Assembly (NCBI GenBank): GCA_963556305.1
Contig: OY745775.1
Span: 930,001-994,000, forward strand
Source: Platismatia glauca
Taxonomy: Eukaryota > Ascomycota > Lecanoromycetes > Lecanorales > Parmeliaceae
Length of the DNA: 64,000 nucleotides
Direction: 5' to 3'
The notes below the pieces were generated by a model. That model did not search any database and was not told where the DNA came from. It saw nothing but the letters and a program-made list of their open reading frames with translations. Position numbers and translations under genes: made by a program. Shown piece after piece: positions 22,554-33,868 of this stretch; within the stretch, counting starts at the first letter, position 1; every line of letters starts with the position of its first letter.

Positions 22554-24302
22554 ATGCCTCTTAAGATCATCGTCGTTGGGGCCGGTATCGCGGGTGTATG
22601 CGCGGCTACATCTTTGCGGCAAGCAGGACACGACGTTGAGGTAGGCTTTGAGGATATAAGACCCTTTTTTTCTTGTTCGCTATCATTGAGTCTAGCGGGA
22701 TGCATTTTCATCATGCTATTCTTCTAGTCGGCGGAGGAAAGACGATAGTCATCCTGATTGGGTTCGCTGTCATCTGGATTGTACACATACTGACCTCGGA
22801 TAACGCTCCTTTTAGATCTTCGAAAAGTCAAGCTTCACAGGCGAGGTTGGTGCTGCGCTATCTTTGACACCGAATGGTACTCGAGTCCTTCGCTCGCTCG
22901 GATTCTCATTCGAGCGAGCTCGCGCATGCCAAATGTTACAATGGGACACGTTGCTGGGAGATTCAATGGAGCGTGTGGCCAGCGTCGACTTCAGCAGATT
23001 CGGCGCTTCCTGCTGGGCGGTGCATCGCGTGGACCTGCACAATGAGCTCCTTCATTTAGCGACGAGCAAAGATACGGCGAACTCGAAACCAGTCACTCTT
23101 CGGCTCGGAGCACAGGTGGTGGATGCTTCGACAGATGGCTCAATTACGCTAAAGGATGGTTCACGTCATGTCGCGGACCTGATCGTAGCCGCTGATGGAC
23201 TTCATTCGGTTTTGCGAAAGACGGTCTTAACGCACGATACCAAGACACCATCCGCTAGCGGCTTGAGCTCATTCCGGTTCTTGATAGACACCAAAGTGCT
23301 GAAAGATGATGCAAAGCTTGCAAAGTTACTCGAGGCTAAAAGTCCAGGGTATGCTCTCATGATCGACGCGAAAGACAAGGTCAACGAACGTCACATGGTA
23401 TGGTACCCATGTCGGGAGTGGGTCACTCACATTCCAAAAGCACTCCTGAGCCTCTTATGCTAAATCAAGCCACCAGCGGCCAAGTCCAAAACTTTGCGGG
23501 CATCCATCCGACACGACCGGCAGACCTCGAAGAAGAGGAAACAGAAGGTGAGAGGAGAAGTTGAACTCCATGCTTAATTATGGCTGTGTGGAAGCTAACT
23601 CCATCGGTGGGGCGTCTCAAGCCATGAAGGGCTCCATGCTCAAGGAGTTCGGCCACTTCAATCCGGAACTTGTCCGACTGATTGCGTATGTTGCACTACC
23701 AGCATACGCACGTTGGGCAAGATACCTCGCTGACGTGCCGCGCAGCAAGTCTTCGCACGTAAAATGCTGGCCGCTCTACTTCTACGATCCCCTACCTAAA
23801 TGGTCCAACGGCAGAGTCATCCTAATCGGAGACGCCGCTCATCCGGTGCGTCGACACCCCACAACGCACCAAGCAATCCCATCATGACTGACAAACCAGA
23901 TGCTCCCCTTCAGCGGGCAGGGCGCGAACTCCGCTATGGAGGACGCCGGCGCCCTCGGCCACCTGTTCCGATCGATCCACGACCCCGCGGCCATCGAAGC
24001 CCGGCTGGAATTATTCGAGCGCGTCCGAAAAGACCGCGTGTCCCGGATCCAGATCCTGTCGAAAGTCCGGGCCGGGAGGGAGAAGGAGGTCGCGCGGGAG
24101 CTGCGGCAGTACGCGGATGAGCCGGGAGCAGGTACGTCGTGTGTGGCCGGAGAAAGGGGGGTGGTGAAAAATGCTCACCGGACGCGCAGCGGTGCCGTCT
24201 ACGCATCAGGAGCGGACCGATCACGACTTTGAGCACGATGTTTTTGCGAAGTGTGAGGAGGTGCTTCGGAAGGCGCGAGGGGGGAAGGGAGATGTGGAGT
24301 AG
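22554..24302 (+). CDS. FAD-dependent monooxygenase (salicylate-hydroxylase-like)
   Basis: Group A flavoprotein hydroxylase that would use NAD(P)H and O2 to hydroxylate a small, probably aromatic, substrate. Seven exons: 22554-22640, 22816-23417, 23477-23547, 23622-23685, 23746-23845, 23900-24131 and 24190-24302, total 422 aa. All junctions are GT-AG and keep frame. Dinucleotide-binding GxGxxG: VVGAGIAGV at residues 7-15. DG motif: DLIVAADGLHS. GD motif: GRVILIGDAAHP, spliced directly to MLPFSGQGANSAMEDA as in the family. The first intron is long (175 nt). It is not next to an obvious biosynthetic cluster, so the substrate is unknown. Confidence 0.88.
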
Positions 24303-24950
24303 CGAGTCTGGTCTCCAGGGTCGGTGCTTGGGCCGTCGAGGGGGGGGTTTGGAGCTTTTCACGGTCGGCGTAGATCGACTACGGTCGATCGGTCGTGCGG
24401 GGTCTCTTCCCCGTGTCACCATGGTCGCGTCGCAAGATGGATTTCTTCTTTCCAGGAACCCATTTAGTAGGCGAGATGACGACCCCGGTTCGCGGAGATT
24501 ACGGTCATGGCCGTTCAGGTATACATGCTGCTACGAGTCATGTAGGAATGTCACTATGTCACCATGGAGCGAAAAAATGGAATCATTCGCTCCAAGTCCA
24601 AAACCTCCACAGTAGAACAAAACAACATCCCAACACCGTATCCACAGCATTAGCAAACCCTCATCCCCTCCATCTCCCCTTCGCCCCACACACCCAACCC
24701 CCTCCACCCCCCAGTCCCCGGCCCCATAAACCACACCAGACAAAGCTCCTCCACCGTCACAAAAACCCCCCTATCCCATCCCCACCTCCGTCCCACCCAC
24801 CGCAGCCCTCCCCGCCTCCCATCCAGCTCACCATCTCCCCTCGCCCGCGCGAAACAACCCTCAAACCCCTCCACTCACATCCACGCGACCGGGTCCCGCG
24901 GCCTCGCCGGCGCAGCATCAACCATGGCGTCCAGTCGCCCACACGACCTC
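24303..24950. other. convergent intergenic region, C-rich
   Basis: Between the monooxygenase and polyproline genes. The segment 24640-24900 is strongly C-rich on the plus strand, and the frames it opens encode Pro/His/Ser low complexity. No gene called. Confidence 0.45.
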
Positions 24951-25197
24951 TCGTGTCATCGCTCTCACCCCTTTCGGGTGCAGCCACGCGAGTCCCAGAA
25001 CGACAGACAGCCCCAGCGATGCTCCGCCCAAACGGCCTCTCGTGTCATCGCTCTCACGCCTTTCGGGTGCAGCCGCGCGAGTCCCAGAACGACAGACACC
25101 CCCAGCGATGCTCCGCCCAAACGACCTCTCGTGTCATCGCTCTCACCCCTTTCGGGTGCAGCCGCGCGAGTCCCAGAATGACAGACAGCCCCAGCGG
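24951..25197. repeat. 89-bp minisatellite, ~2.8 copies
   Basis: Units beginning TCGTGTCATCGCTCTCAC start at 24951, 25040 and 25129, an exact 89-bp period with few substitutions. The third unit is truncated near 25197 and overlaps the 3' end of the polyproline coding region, so its stop codon lies inside a repeat unit. Confidence 0.88.
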
Positions 25198-27765
25198 TGC
25201 GCCTGATCGTGCGGCTTCTGGTGGTCGCCATCGGCGCCCTGTCCAGTCCCTGGTGGAGTTGGAGGAGCGGGCGGAGGTGGAGGGGGAGGGGGAGGGGGAG
25301 GGGGAGGGGGAGGTGGAGGTGGAGGTGGAGGTGGAGGTGGAGGTGGAGGTGGAGGTGGAGGTGGAGGTGGAGGTGGAGGTGGAGGTGGAGGTGGAGGTGG
25401 AGGTGGAGGTGGAGGTGGAGGTGGAGGTGGAGGTGGAGGTGGAGGTGGAGGTGGAGGTGGAGGTGGAGGTGGAGGTGGAGGTGGAGGTGGAGGTGGAGGT
25501 GGAGGTGGAGGTGGAGGTGGAGGTGGAGGTGGAGGTGGAGGTGGAGGTGGAGGTGGAGGTGGAGGTGGAGGTGGAGGTGGAGGTGGAGGTGGAGGTGGAG
25601 GTGGAGGTGGAGGTGGAGGTGGAGGTGGAGGTGGAGGTGGAGGTGGAGGTGGAGGTGGAGGTGGAGGTGGAGGTGGAGGTGGAGGTGGAGGTGGAGGTGG
25701 AGGTGGAGGTGGAGGTGGAGGCGGAGGCGGAGGCGGAGGTGGGGATGGGTCTTGGGGTGCGGTCGGCGGGCCTTCACTTGCGACCCGTTCTCGTTCCACG
25801 TCTTCCATGCTCTGGAGCACGTCGATTTCTCCCCTCAAGTGATCCCACTCTGCCTGGAATTTGCTCCTGTCCACCCCCTGTGGAAGGTTCCCCATTTGGA
25901 TATCTCGTATGGACGTCCCTTGATAGTCGACAAGATCGCCATTCTTGTCAAACTCCCAGTCTTCCAGAGGTTGATTTTGGAGACCTACAGCTGCCGATCC
26001 GGCGTCCTTGAAGTATCGGAGTCTTTGGCTCCAGACATGCGCGCCGTATTTGGTGGTATAGACTATTTTCGCGTCAAGTGGCAACGTCTCATACATGTCG
26101 GGGACCATCCGGACAAGATCCAAATGTTCAAACCGGCCCCAGAAATGCACTGGTTCTGGGAGAGGGGGTAGTTCATTAGCAAGTCTGATCGATTCCTCGG
26201 TCGCCGGAGGAGGGAGTTCAGATCCCGGGGGCGGATTTGGTTTGGTAGGCGTGTCTGGACCGGACGGTGAGTTTGGATCTGAGGGCGAATTTGGCGTCGA
26301 CGGGGGATTTGGCACCGTTGGTGGAGCCGGTCCAGCAGGCGTGCCTGGATCTGAAGGCGATTTGGGTGGGGATGGAGGATCCGGTCCAGCAGGCTTGCTT
26401 GGACCGGAGGGTGGATTTGGATCTGAGGGAGCATTGGGTGTTGATGGATCACCCTGCCCCGGTGGAGGATCCGGATCTGACGGGAACTCAGGTACGGGAG
26501 GCGGATCTGATCCGGCCGCCCGGCCTGCCCAGTCTATACAAAATGGAGCCCCAACACAAGGCTCCGATGTAGAGGGAATGTCCTATGACTTGTTAATAAG
26601 TCCCTTGTTCCCGAACGCAGCATTTGACTTTACCGGACCAGTCCAGATACTCTCTCCAACTTGGTCAGCAAAGCGGACCTTTTTCGCCACATCTTTGGTT
26701 AGCAGACCAGGGTGTCTACCCTCTTCCATCAAGATCCTCCTCTCATAATAGATCAGTCTCCGGAAGTCAACCAATTCCCTATCTGCTTCCTCTCGGGCCC
26801 ATCTCAGTCGCCGTGCTATCATGGAAGCAGACTCGCCAGGTCGCGTCAATTTTCCAAGAAATTTCCATAGTGCCGATCCTCCTGCCATCCCGCCTATCAG
26901 TGAAGGAACAAGTATCTCAGCGAGCAACATGGCATGTTCTTCATGTTCATCGTGGGCTGGTGGACCGGCTACGAACGTAGCTATGCTAGAATCAGTGGCC
27001 GAGGATGTGGGATTGTGGAAGGTCGACGAAGTTGACGTGGTAAGTGAGCTATCAATGCTACTCAGTAAAGGCGAAGGACTCGATGAATTGATTCTAGAAA
27101 TTGTACCATCAGCGATAGTCCAGCTGCAATGACGCTTACCTTGGAAGAGCGACTTGTGTTACTTGTCGGGGACGCTGCCGCGGATGTTGCAAAGACTTAC
27201 AGTTTCATGGCCGAATATGGGAAACCAGTAGTAGTAGCGTTGGCAGACACAGATGGTGATGATACCGTGGACAACGTAATCAATGTCGAGGGTTTTGTCA
27301 CATCTGAAGTCGTGTTGAAAGCTAGGCTGCTTCTGGAAATTGCACCATCAGCGATAGTTCCAGCTGCAGTGACGCTTACCTTGGACGAGCGACTTGGTTG
27401 CTTGTCGGGGACGCTGCCGCGGATGTTGCAAAGACTTACCCGGTCATGGTCGAATATGGGGAGACCGTAGTAGTAGCATTGGTAGACACAGATAGTGATG
27501 ACACCGTGGACAACGTAATCCATGTCGAGGGTTTTGCCACATCAGTCGTCGAGTTGAAAGCTAGGCTGCTTGTGAAGTTCGAGGTGGCTGTTTGCGTAGC
27601 GGAATCTGGGACACTGGCTGATCCATTACCTGAGAAGGCAATGGCGGCGGTGGAGTTTTGGACCGGATTTGTCAGAACAAAAGCGAGCGCGCAGGGGATT
27701 AACGATATATAGAAATAGATGTTGAGGATGAGGGCCGCAAGGCGAATGTTCTTAGCGAATCCCAT
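25143..27765 (-). CDS. predicted secreted/membrane protein with giant polyproline tract
   Basis: Four exons on the minus strand: 27765-27440, 27332-27201, 27093-26634 and 26582-25143 (introns 107, 107 and 51 nt), 785 aa. Not recognised. The layout from the N-terminus is a signal peptide or anchor (MGFAKNIRLAALILNIYFYI), then a Ser/Thr-rich region with two 44-residue repeats (SSLAFN...NATTT). A possible membrane segment around ILVPSLIGGMAGG follows, then a charged helical part and a Pro-rich segment with SDPN/PAGP units. Next come a mixed block (for example VHFWGRFEHLDLVRMVPDMY) and ~158 consecutive Pro (residues ~587-744). The short C-terminus is encoded by minisatellite DNA. The 51 nt intron removes an in-frame TAG. 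Expression and the true C-terminus are uncertain. Confidence 0.65.
25269..25742 (-). repeat. GGTGGA/TCCACC hexanucleotide array coding ~158 prolines
   Basis: An almost pure (GGTGGA)n array on the plus strand with GGGGGA-type and GGCGGA-type variants at its two edges. The unit has no stop in any frame, so all six frames stay open (Pro-Pro, His-Leu and Leu-His on minus; Gly-Gly, Glu-Val and Arg-Trp on plus). Copy number may be affected by assembly. Confidence 0.9.
27094..27571 (-). repeat. tandem duplication of an exon plus intron (2 x 239 bp)
   Basis: 27094-27332 and 27333-27571 are adjacent homologous units. Each holds a 107-nt intron (27094-27200, 27333-27439) and 132 nt of coding sequence, in phase, encoding a 44-residue Ser/Thr repeat. 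Confidence 0.85.
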
Positions 27766-29005
27766 CCTGACAAGCTAAGTACTGTGAACACAGGCGCTGA
27801 TGAGCCAAGGATAAAATATCTCAGTAGCCAGCTGGTCAGCGATCCAGAGCCTTTGTTTTCAGGTAGTAGAAAAGACGGTAAGAGAGCACCTGCCTTATAA
27901 GTATACAACAAAGTGTCCCACATAGGCCGTCTCAGGACCCAACCTGTTCTGGTAAGGTGAGCATTCAGCCAAAATCGCAAGTTGCAACACACATGAGAAG
28001 GTTTCGAAGATCAGTAACCAATCTACAACGGAAGCTCCAATGAAAAGGCTATCAGTATATATATAGAGTTCCGAAAAAGGATAAGTGGGAGCCAATCCAG
28101 AGGATTGCAGGGATGAAATGGAGGCAATATGAGCAGTATACATGATCTTCACTAAAGCTTTCTCCACAAATCGTCGCGCCCACTGGCCTATTATTCCAGC
28201 CTCCTGTCAATTTGTCGTCAAGATCTCAGCGACAATGTGCGGATGCGATATCGCATTGAGAATGAATGCGCAGGGCAAAATTCCACTCATTTCCATAGTA
28301 TCGAGGTTCGATCGATAGATACTGCACCAACAAGTATCGGAGGTGGCCCATGATCTCATGGCCGTCGTATCGGATCCACACCGTCAGACGACTATATCTG
28401 AGTAGGTACGGTAGGTAGGATAATGTCAAGGCCCTTATCAGCAGATGCCTGGTAGAGTGGGCTTGGGCAAGTCTTTTGGTTCCTGATTCCAATGCACAGG
28501 CGGGGACCGAAGATGTTGCAGCTGATTTGCCCACGAATCTCTCCTGCCATCGCAGGACTCCAGGACTGTAACGAAAGTAAAGTATTCAGTATTGAAATTT
28601 CACAAATTAATGAAGAATTGTGAATGATCTGATCGCGATAACGCGCTCATCAAGGTGGGCTTTACCTTACCTTAGGTATGTAGAGTACGGCACCTGGGCC
28701 GAGCCTAGCCTCCCCTTAGCTCTCTGCCTGGAGTGACATACATATGCAGGGCAAACAAATTGGAAAGAATCAAGTGATTGTGATTGATCGTTACATATTA
28801 TCTGCTGTCCTGTGAACTCGTCCAAGCGAGCAATACAATTCCAACATCCCTCCCACTCGACTCATCACCCTATCAACCCCACGTAGATACCCTCTTGACA
28901 CTACCATCCCCTCCCTTCCGCTCATCCACCCCGCCCCAAACAGCTCAACATCTCAACATCCATCCACACATCTATCCCCTTCCCCCCCTCTCCGTCACCA
29001 AAACA
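27766..29005. other. 1.2 kb divergent intergenic region
   Basis: Between the polyproline gene and the 134-aa gene. A 90-codon minus frame at 28167-27895 encodes a hydrophobic stretch (ASVVDWLLIFETFSCVLQLA) but has no other support. Nothing else recognised. Confidence 0.4.
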
Positions 29006-29653
29006 ATGCCACCACCCACCACCCCCCTCGGCCCAACCACCCCCGCCTCGAAACTCAAACGCGGACACGAAACACGAAGTTTTCCCCCGGGCGAGGCCTC
29101 GGGTTCGAGCGGCGCGAAGCCGAGGGACGAGATGAGGCAGGCGGTCGACGCGCGCGAGCGCGCGGCGGTCGTGCTGGGGAGTTGGGAGCAGCTGTCGTGG
29201 CATAGCCATGCGTACGGGGAGGTGCGTTGGTTGGTTTTTATCGTTGTGTGCTTTCATTCATGTGTCGTTGTTAGTTTATCACCTTTCTTTTCTACGGATT
29301 TTTTACAATCGGGAGATATCCGCCTTTCGCACGCAAAAAACCGCACAACTCCCATCTCCAATTCCCCCCCCCTCAACTGAGCCCAAGCCCTCATCCCGAC
29401 CACCAAACCTCGCACGAGCACTCAGACGCGGACCTTTTGACTAACCGACCATGATCGGAGGAAGAGCGTCCCGCAGACGAGGCTGCGATTCGAAAAGATG
29501 ATGATCGGGCTGGAAGCCGAGAGCGGAGAGGAGGAGTGGGAGGATGAGGGGGAAGGGGGGGAGAAGGGGAAGGAGAGGGGGAAGGAGGAGAGGGGGAAGA
29601 GGGCGCATAGGGGTGATGGGAATGTGAGGAAGAGCGTGGGTGGGAAGGTTTAG
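29006..29653 (+). CDS. small conserved-looking fungal protein
   Basis: Two exons, 29006-29221 and 29465-29653, 134 aa, with a long 243 nt intron (branch-like ttgactaac near its end). Function not recognised. After a Pro/Thr-rich start it reads KLKRGHETRSFPPGE, then DEMRQAVDARERAAVVLGSW and EQLSWHSHAYGE, joined across the junction to SVPQTRLRFEKMMIGLE. The C-terminus is a Glu/Gly/Lys-rich low-complexity tail. The continuous helical pattern across the junction supports the splice. Soluble, no signal peptide. A different internal exon inside the long intron cannot be excluded. Confidence 0.65.
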
Positions 29654-30031
29654 CGGGCGGGGGTCTGTTGCTGCTGGCGGGATGAGATGAGAGGACGACG
29701 GCTATGATCAGTATGGATTACGCTGGCATGAGATATGCGCTATGCTGCGACAGTTATAAGCGAGTCGACGGCGGTGGATCCATTGTTTTGTATCACTCTA
29801 TGTACATGGTTATCGATATACTACACATTCTCCACTCTGCCAGTTCCCAAAAATTGCTGCTCGTTACAGCTCCTGCCTCGTGTCCTCGAATGGCTTTTCT
29901 TCCTCATTGACCAAGCTTGCAATATCACCAACCTGCTTTCTCGTGCTGACCTCTCGACCTCTCAACCGCGATCGCATGGCTGCTAGCTTCATCGTCAATC
30001 CTTGAGTGTTGCCTCTCATGACTGCTAGTTG
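29654..30031. other. convergent 3' region
   Basis: Between the 134-aa gene and the kinase gene. No gene, repeat or RNA seen. Confidence 0.4.
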
Positions 30032-31517
30032 CTATTGGAGGGGCTCGGAGCTGGAAGATAGTCTGTTCAGATGGAGATAGACGTCTGTGCCATACCTGTG
30101 GTAAAGGCTTCGTCAGTAAGGGATCTTTGTGATTGGGGGAGTGCTTGCTGCTCACCCTTCCATACTGATGAGCTTTAGATCGCCTCCGAAATATCGCGCG
30201 TAAAGCCTACTGATCGGCAGCCCGTACCCAAATCCCGCCATGGGCGCCTTGAAATCACTTTTGTTAAAATCGGGATCCAGACTCGGCGTCGTCTCCACAG
30301 TTGTGTACATATAAGTCCAAACCAACGGTATCACAGATCTCGGGATACCACCTCCCTCATCCGAGACTTTGATCGTTATGTCCTCCTTACCCTCCGCAAT
30401 GATGACTTTCGTTACAGGGAACTCTTGCTTGTCTTGCCCATGCGTCTCGACCACTGCACGCAACGAATTTTTGAGAGTCTCGAAAAGCATATGTGATAGA
30501 TGTCCTGGCACGTACATAAAGTGGAGATCTGGTTTGCAGACCAACTGAACCTTGGGTGCATCGAAAAGGCCATAATGATCTTCGCACACAAATCGAGCGT
30601 TGTCGATAGCTTCTTGAGCAAGTTCTCGCACATTCGTCTTGGTGCATATTATACCCACGTAGTTCGGTTCCACTGCTTGCTTTTGGTCTGTAAGGGCAAT
30701 ATGCTGACCTATCAGCATTCGAATCCCTATTCGAGACATGTAGAATCGATCTAGGAAAGACTGAATGTTCTTATCAATCTGCATCCGTTGCCGTTTCCGT
30801 TTGTATTCGAGTATGCCCTGTGCGACGGTGGTCACTACACTATCATGCCGCCTCTTGATTCCTTCCAAGGTCCTGGAGAAGCGTTTATTGTAGTCATTGA
30901 GTTCCGGCGGCCAGTCTCCCTCATCGTCTGTGGAAGCATAGTACCTCCTAGCGGAACCTTTGGCTCCACCACTGGAATTACCATTCGTCTGTTGCGACCT
31001 ATATTGGCCCTGTTTGATACTAGGGTTATTTGTAGTCTGGCTTAGGATCTTTGAGTCGCGCCCGTTTTGCTTCATTGGCCGTAGCAGTCGCTCTCGAACG
31101 TCCGACGGTAGACTGGGCTTTGGAAGTGTAGTGATATCCTGGCGTTGAATCAGTCAATAGTTTCTCGTGGTGATACTCGGACCCTGCGTTTCTATACCTC
31201 GAATGATTGCGAATACCAATCCTGAACCTTCTTGATCGACGGCATATCGTTCAGTCCATCAGGTAAATCTCCAAGCTCTTGGACTCGATGAGCTAAGCGT
31301 ATGGGAAGCTCTTCGGAGAGGAATTGGGAGGCACGGAAGAGAGTACCTTTACATAATGCAGTCAGCAGAAAACCCATCGATTACTCCCCCAATTCGTCAT
31401 ACCTGTCGATGGTCTCTCACCAAACTGCACCATCTGCCTCAAGCTGACTCCAGTGGCAGGGAAACCTGAGTAATGTTTGATGGTGTCCATCAGTCTGTCG
31501 GACTTCTTCCATGACAT
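30032..31517 (-). CDS. mitochondrial pyruvate dehydrogenase kinase
   Basis: Phosphorylates and inactivates the E1-alpha subunit of pyruvate dehydrogenase in the matrix. Four exons on minus: 31517-31403, 31346-31198, 31138-30156 and 30095-30032 (introns 56, 59 and 60 nt), 436 aa. The short first and last exons were found by matching the family ends (KHYSGFPATGVSLRQMVQFG; EGYGTDVYLHLNRL). GHKL ATP-binding signs: N-box ETLKNSLRAVVE (Glu ~308, Asn ~312), G1 box SDEGGGIP (Asp ~348) and G2 box GFGYGLP (~390). A low-complexity Ser/Gly/Gln insert around residues 115-150 precedes the conserved DWPPELNDYNKRF. Fungi carry two paralogues; I cannot tell which this is. A BCKDH kinase is less likely. Confidence 0.93.
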
Positions 31518-32530
31518 CCTGAGTATTCAGGCCTTTCGGCCTGTGTCCTGCTGTGTTGACCAATGAGTTCCGAGCCTCCCCGCTGCTCCACTGGAGGGTT
31601 CCAGTCGAAGAGCCTACCAGATGTTCCGCAAGAGAAAGGCGATGCCTATGTCAGGGGCATGTGTTCGGCGCGCAAGGTGTGTTTGCAGATGAGTCTACCG
31701 AGAAAGAGTCTGATCAATTGAGGAATCCAGTGGTACCAGTAGAGATTGAAGGTTTCTGTTCTGCCTTTCTCCTGCCTGAGTCATTGTCATTCGGTGGTTC
31801 CCTCGGTTGGAGAAACCAAATCCGAGGTTCACCCGGCAATTGTATCCCTTAGATGGGTATTTTTAGTGTATTTTCCCCCACATTTCGCCGGAGAGAGATC
31901 CTTGTTCTTTCCTACTGGTGCAGCGCGCTCGCGCTTGAAGTGACTCTGCCTCTCTGCTTTCACATCGCCAACTCGCCACGGATGATGATTGATGGACCAT
32001 ATAAAATGCATCATATACGAGCACTATGAACATATAAGGCTCATGCTGATTCTGACAAGAAGCTCTCAAGATCCAGAGAATGTGAAGAAAGAAGCATTGG
32101 AATTTGGAGGGTGGAAGAAGACAGACCGGCCTTTGCTTTTTCTTTTGGCGTACCAATAATCAATCCCCGAAATACGCACTGTTGAGGAAAATGCCAACTC
32201 AAAAGCTATACTGAATCTTAATTGGGATCCAATTGCAAGACTGACTTGTGATTGATGTTCAAAAACAGAAAGCTGGGCGAGAGATGCGGTTTCTCCCTTG
32301 GATTGCCAGTCATAGAGCTCCATCTTCAAGAAAGTAGGACTGCTGAACATTGACATGGACGAGTTCTACTATCTCTTCATATGGACCCACGGTCTGTGCT
32401 GTCAAGTCAGCGATTCCACTGCGTAGCGCCAAATGTCTTACCACGAGCCACAGGCAAGTCGCACTTTCTGTTCCTTTGCTTCTGATCCACCAAGATCCAA
32501 GGCGAATAGATTTAGATCCCATGTTCGTGG
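31518..32530. other. 1 kb divergent intergenic region
   Basis: Between the kinase and the SGNH-like gene. Several unsupported 60-110-codon frames; no repeat or RNA seen. It should contain both promoters. Confidence 0.4.
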
Positions 32531-33868
32531 ATGAGCATGGCCTATCCATTTCACAATTCTTCCAGTGCACCTCAGACACCTCTACAAGCCTCAGCCATGA
32601 AAGTTTCTCCCATTCGCAATAACAGTAAATCGGTTGCTGCCCCCAAGCGGACGGCATTCACTGTCATCCTTGCCATTGCTCTCTTGTTGTGGATAATTAG
32701 TCCATTCTCGGGCTCTTCAAGACAACTAGATCGGGTTCCATTCCCCCAGAACTCGGTAGAGGAGTAGGTAATGAATATATCTTCGATTGCAGTCTTGCTA
32801 ACGAATTCAGCTACTTCTCGAACTTTGAAGGACACCGAGACTGTGGCATCAAGTCGACACAGCTCTATGAGCCTCCAATCCCACTCGATGACAATGCCCC
32901 AAAGCACACGCTTTACTGCAACAACCGTGCAACACTTTTAGAAGCCATGAGCGGAGGCGGTCGACACGGATTTGAGAAACCCTACTTTCCCGCAGGCTGC
33001 CACTACCGCTGGTACTCGACTCCGGAGATCTGCATGATCCTCGAACGCTTTGATGCAGTTGTTTTCATTGGCGATGACTCCCTCCAGCAAATCTACGCCG
33101 CCTTCAACATGCTGCTTAGAGAGAACATAGCGATGGGTAGTCTCAAGCAGTGGGAGCTAAACGAAAGCCAACGTGATGCTTGCAGGTGCGACAATCAGCT
33201 CTCCAAGTCAGAATGCTCGAGCCACATGGTCATGGAGAGTCAGGGCGTGAGAGAGAAGGATGATGCAGATAGTCACAGAAGCCCTTTCTCTTGCGACCGT
33301 AGGTCTACCACCAACATAGGACTCCGGGAAGCCAGTATTGACACGCATAGGCACCCCGCATGCATTCCTTCCCATCACAGGCTCTCCAGCGCCCGAGGAA
33401 CTGCACGCCAAATTCACCTCGCTCATCAGCGGAGACCCAGACGCCTACAAGCCTATCCCACTCATCCACTCTCTCTCATCAGCAACATCACTTTCTTGGT
33501 CCAAAGCAACAGACTCGATGGACGAGTGGGTGACTCTAGCCGATGCTTCTGGCCGAAACATCCCCATCCTATGGGTAGGCCCGAACGCGCCGGGCCATCT
33601 CAAGCCTCCCGGCCACATCCTCACCCAAGGCACCAATGCTCTGTGGCACTACACTCTGGAGACGATGAAGGAAGCGAAGGCGAGGCAGCTTGATGCGCTT
33701 GGGATGTACAACCTCACGCTCCAAGCGAATAGCTGGGATGGAAGCAGTTATGGACAGAGTGTCGGGCTTGTGCAGGCGATGATGGTACCGCATTTCCGAG
33801 TACATCGCGGCTCAACTGCTGATATCATGTAGATCATCAACTGGCTGTCCAGAGTGGAGTCGACCTGA
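32531..33868 (+). CDS. type II membrane SGNH/PC-esterase-like protein
   Basis: Four exons: 32531-32763, 32811-33246, 33320-33784 and 33833-33868, giving 389 aa. A single membrane anchor (TAFTVILAIALLLWIISPF) near the N-terminus precedes a lumenal domain. It has CGIKSTQLYEPP, CHYRWYSTPEICMILERF, the SGNH-type nucleophile block VVFIGDDSLQQI (Gly-Asp-Asp-Ser), the Cys-rich CRCDNQLSKSECSS, and a late ANSWDG block followed by AMMIINWL encoded by a tiny last exon. This order matches a filamentous-fungal Golgi family thought to act on glycan acyl groups; the reaction is unproven. The usual acidic-x-x-His near the C-terminus is not obvious here (SSYGQS follows the WDG). The start could be 32531 or 32597. 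Confidence 0.78.

Noticed and set aside
24965..25777. Minus-strand His-Leu repeat frame as a protein
   Set aside because: Alternative frame of the same array. It is not continuous with the protein-like upstream exons, whereas the Pro-Pro frame is.
24395..26171. Long plus-strand frames over the hexanucleotide array (Glu-Val and Arg-Trp repeats) as genes
   Set aside because: They exist only because the GGTGGA unit has no stop in any frame. Outside the array they run through antisense of the polyproline gene and have no family features.
27895..28167. 90-codon hydrophobic minus frame as a small membrane protein
   Set aside because: One hydrophobic stretch only; no signal context or splicing partner. 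Left as part of the intergenic region.
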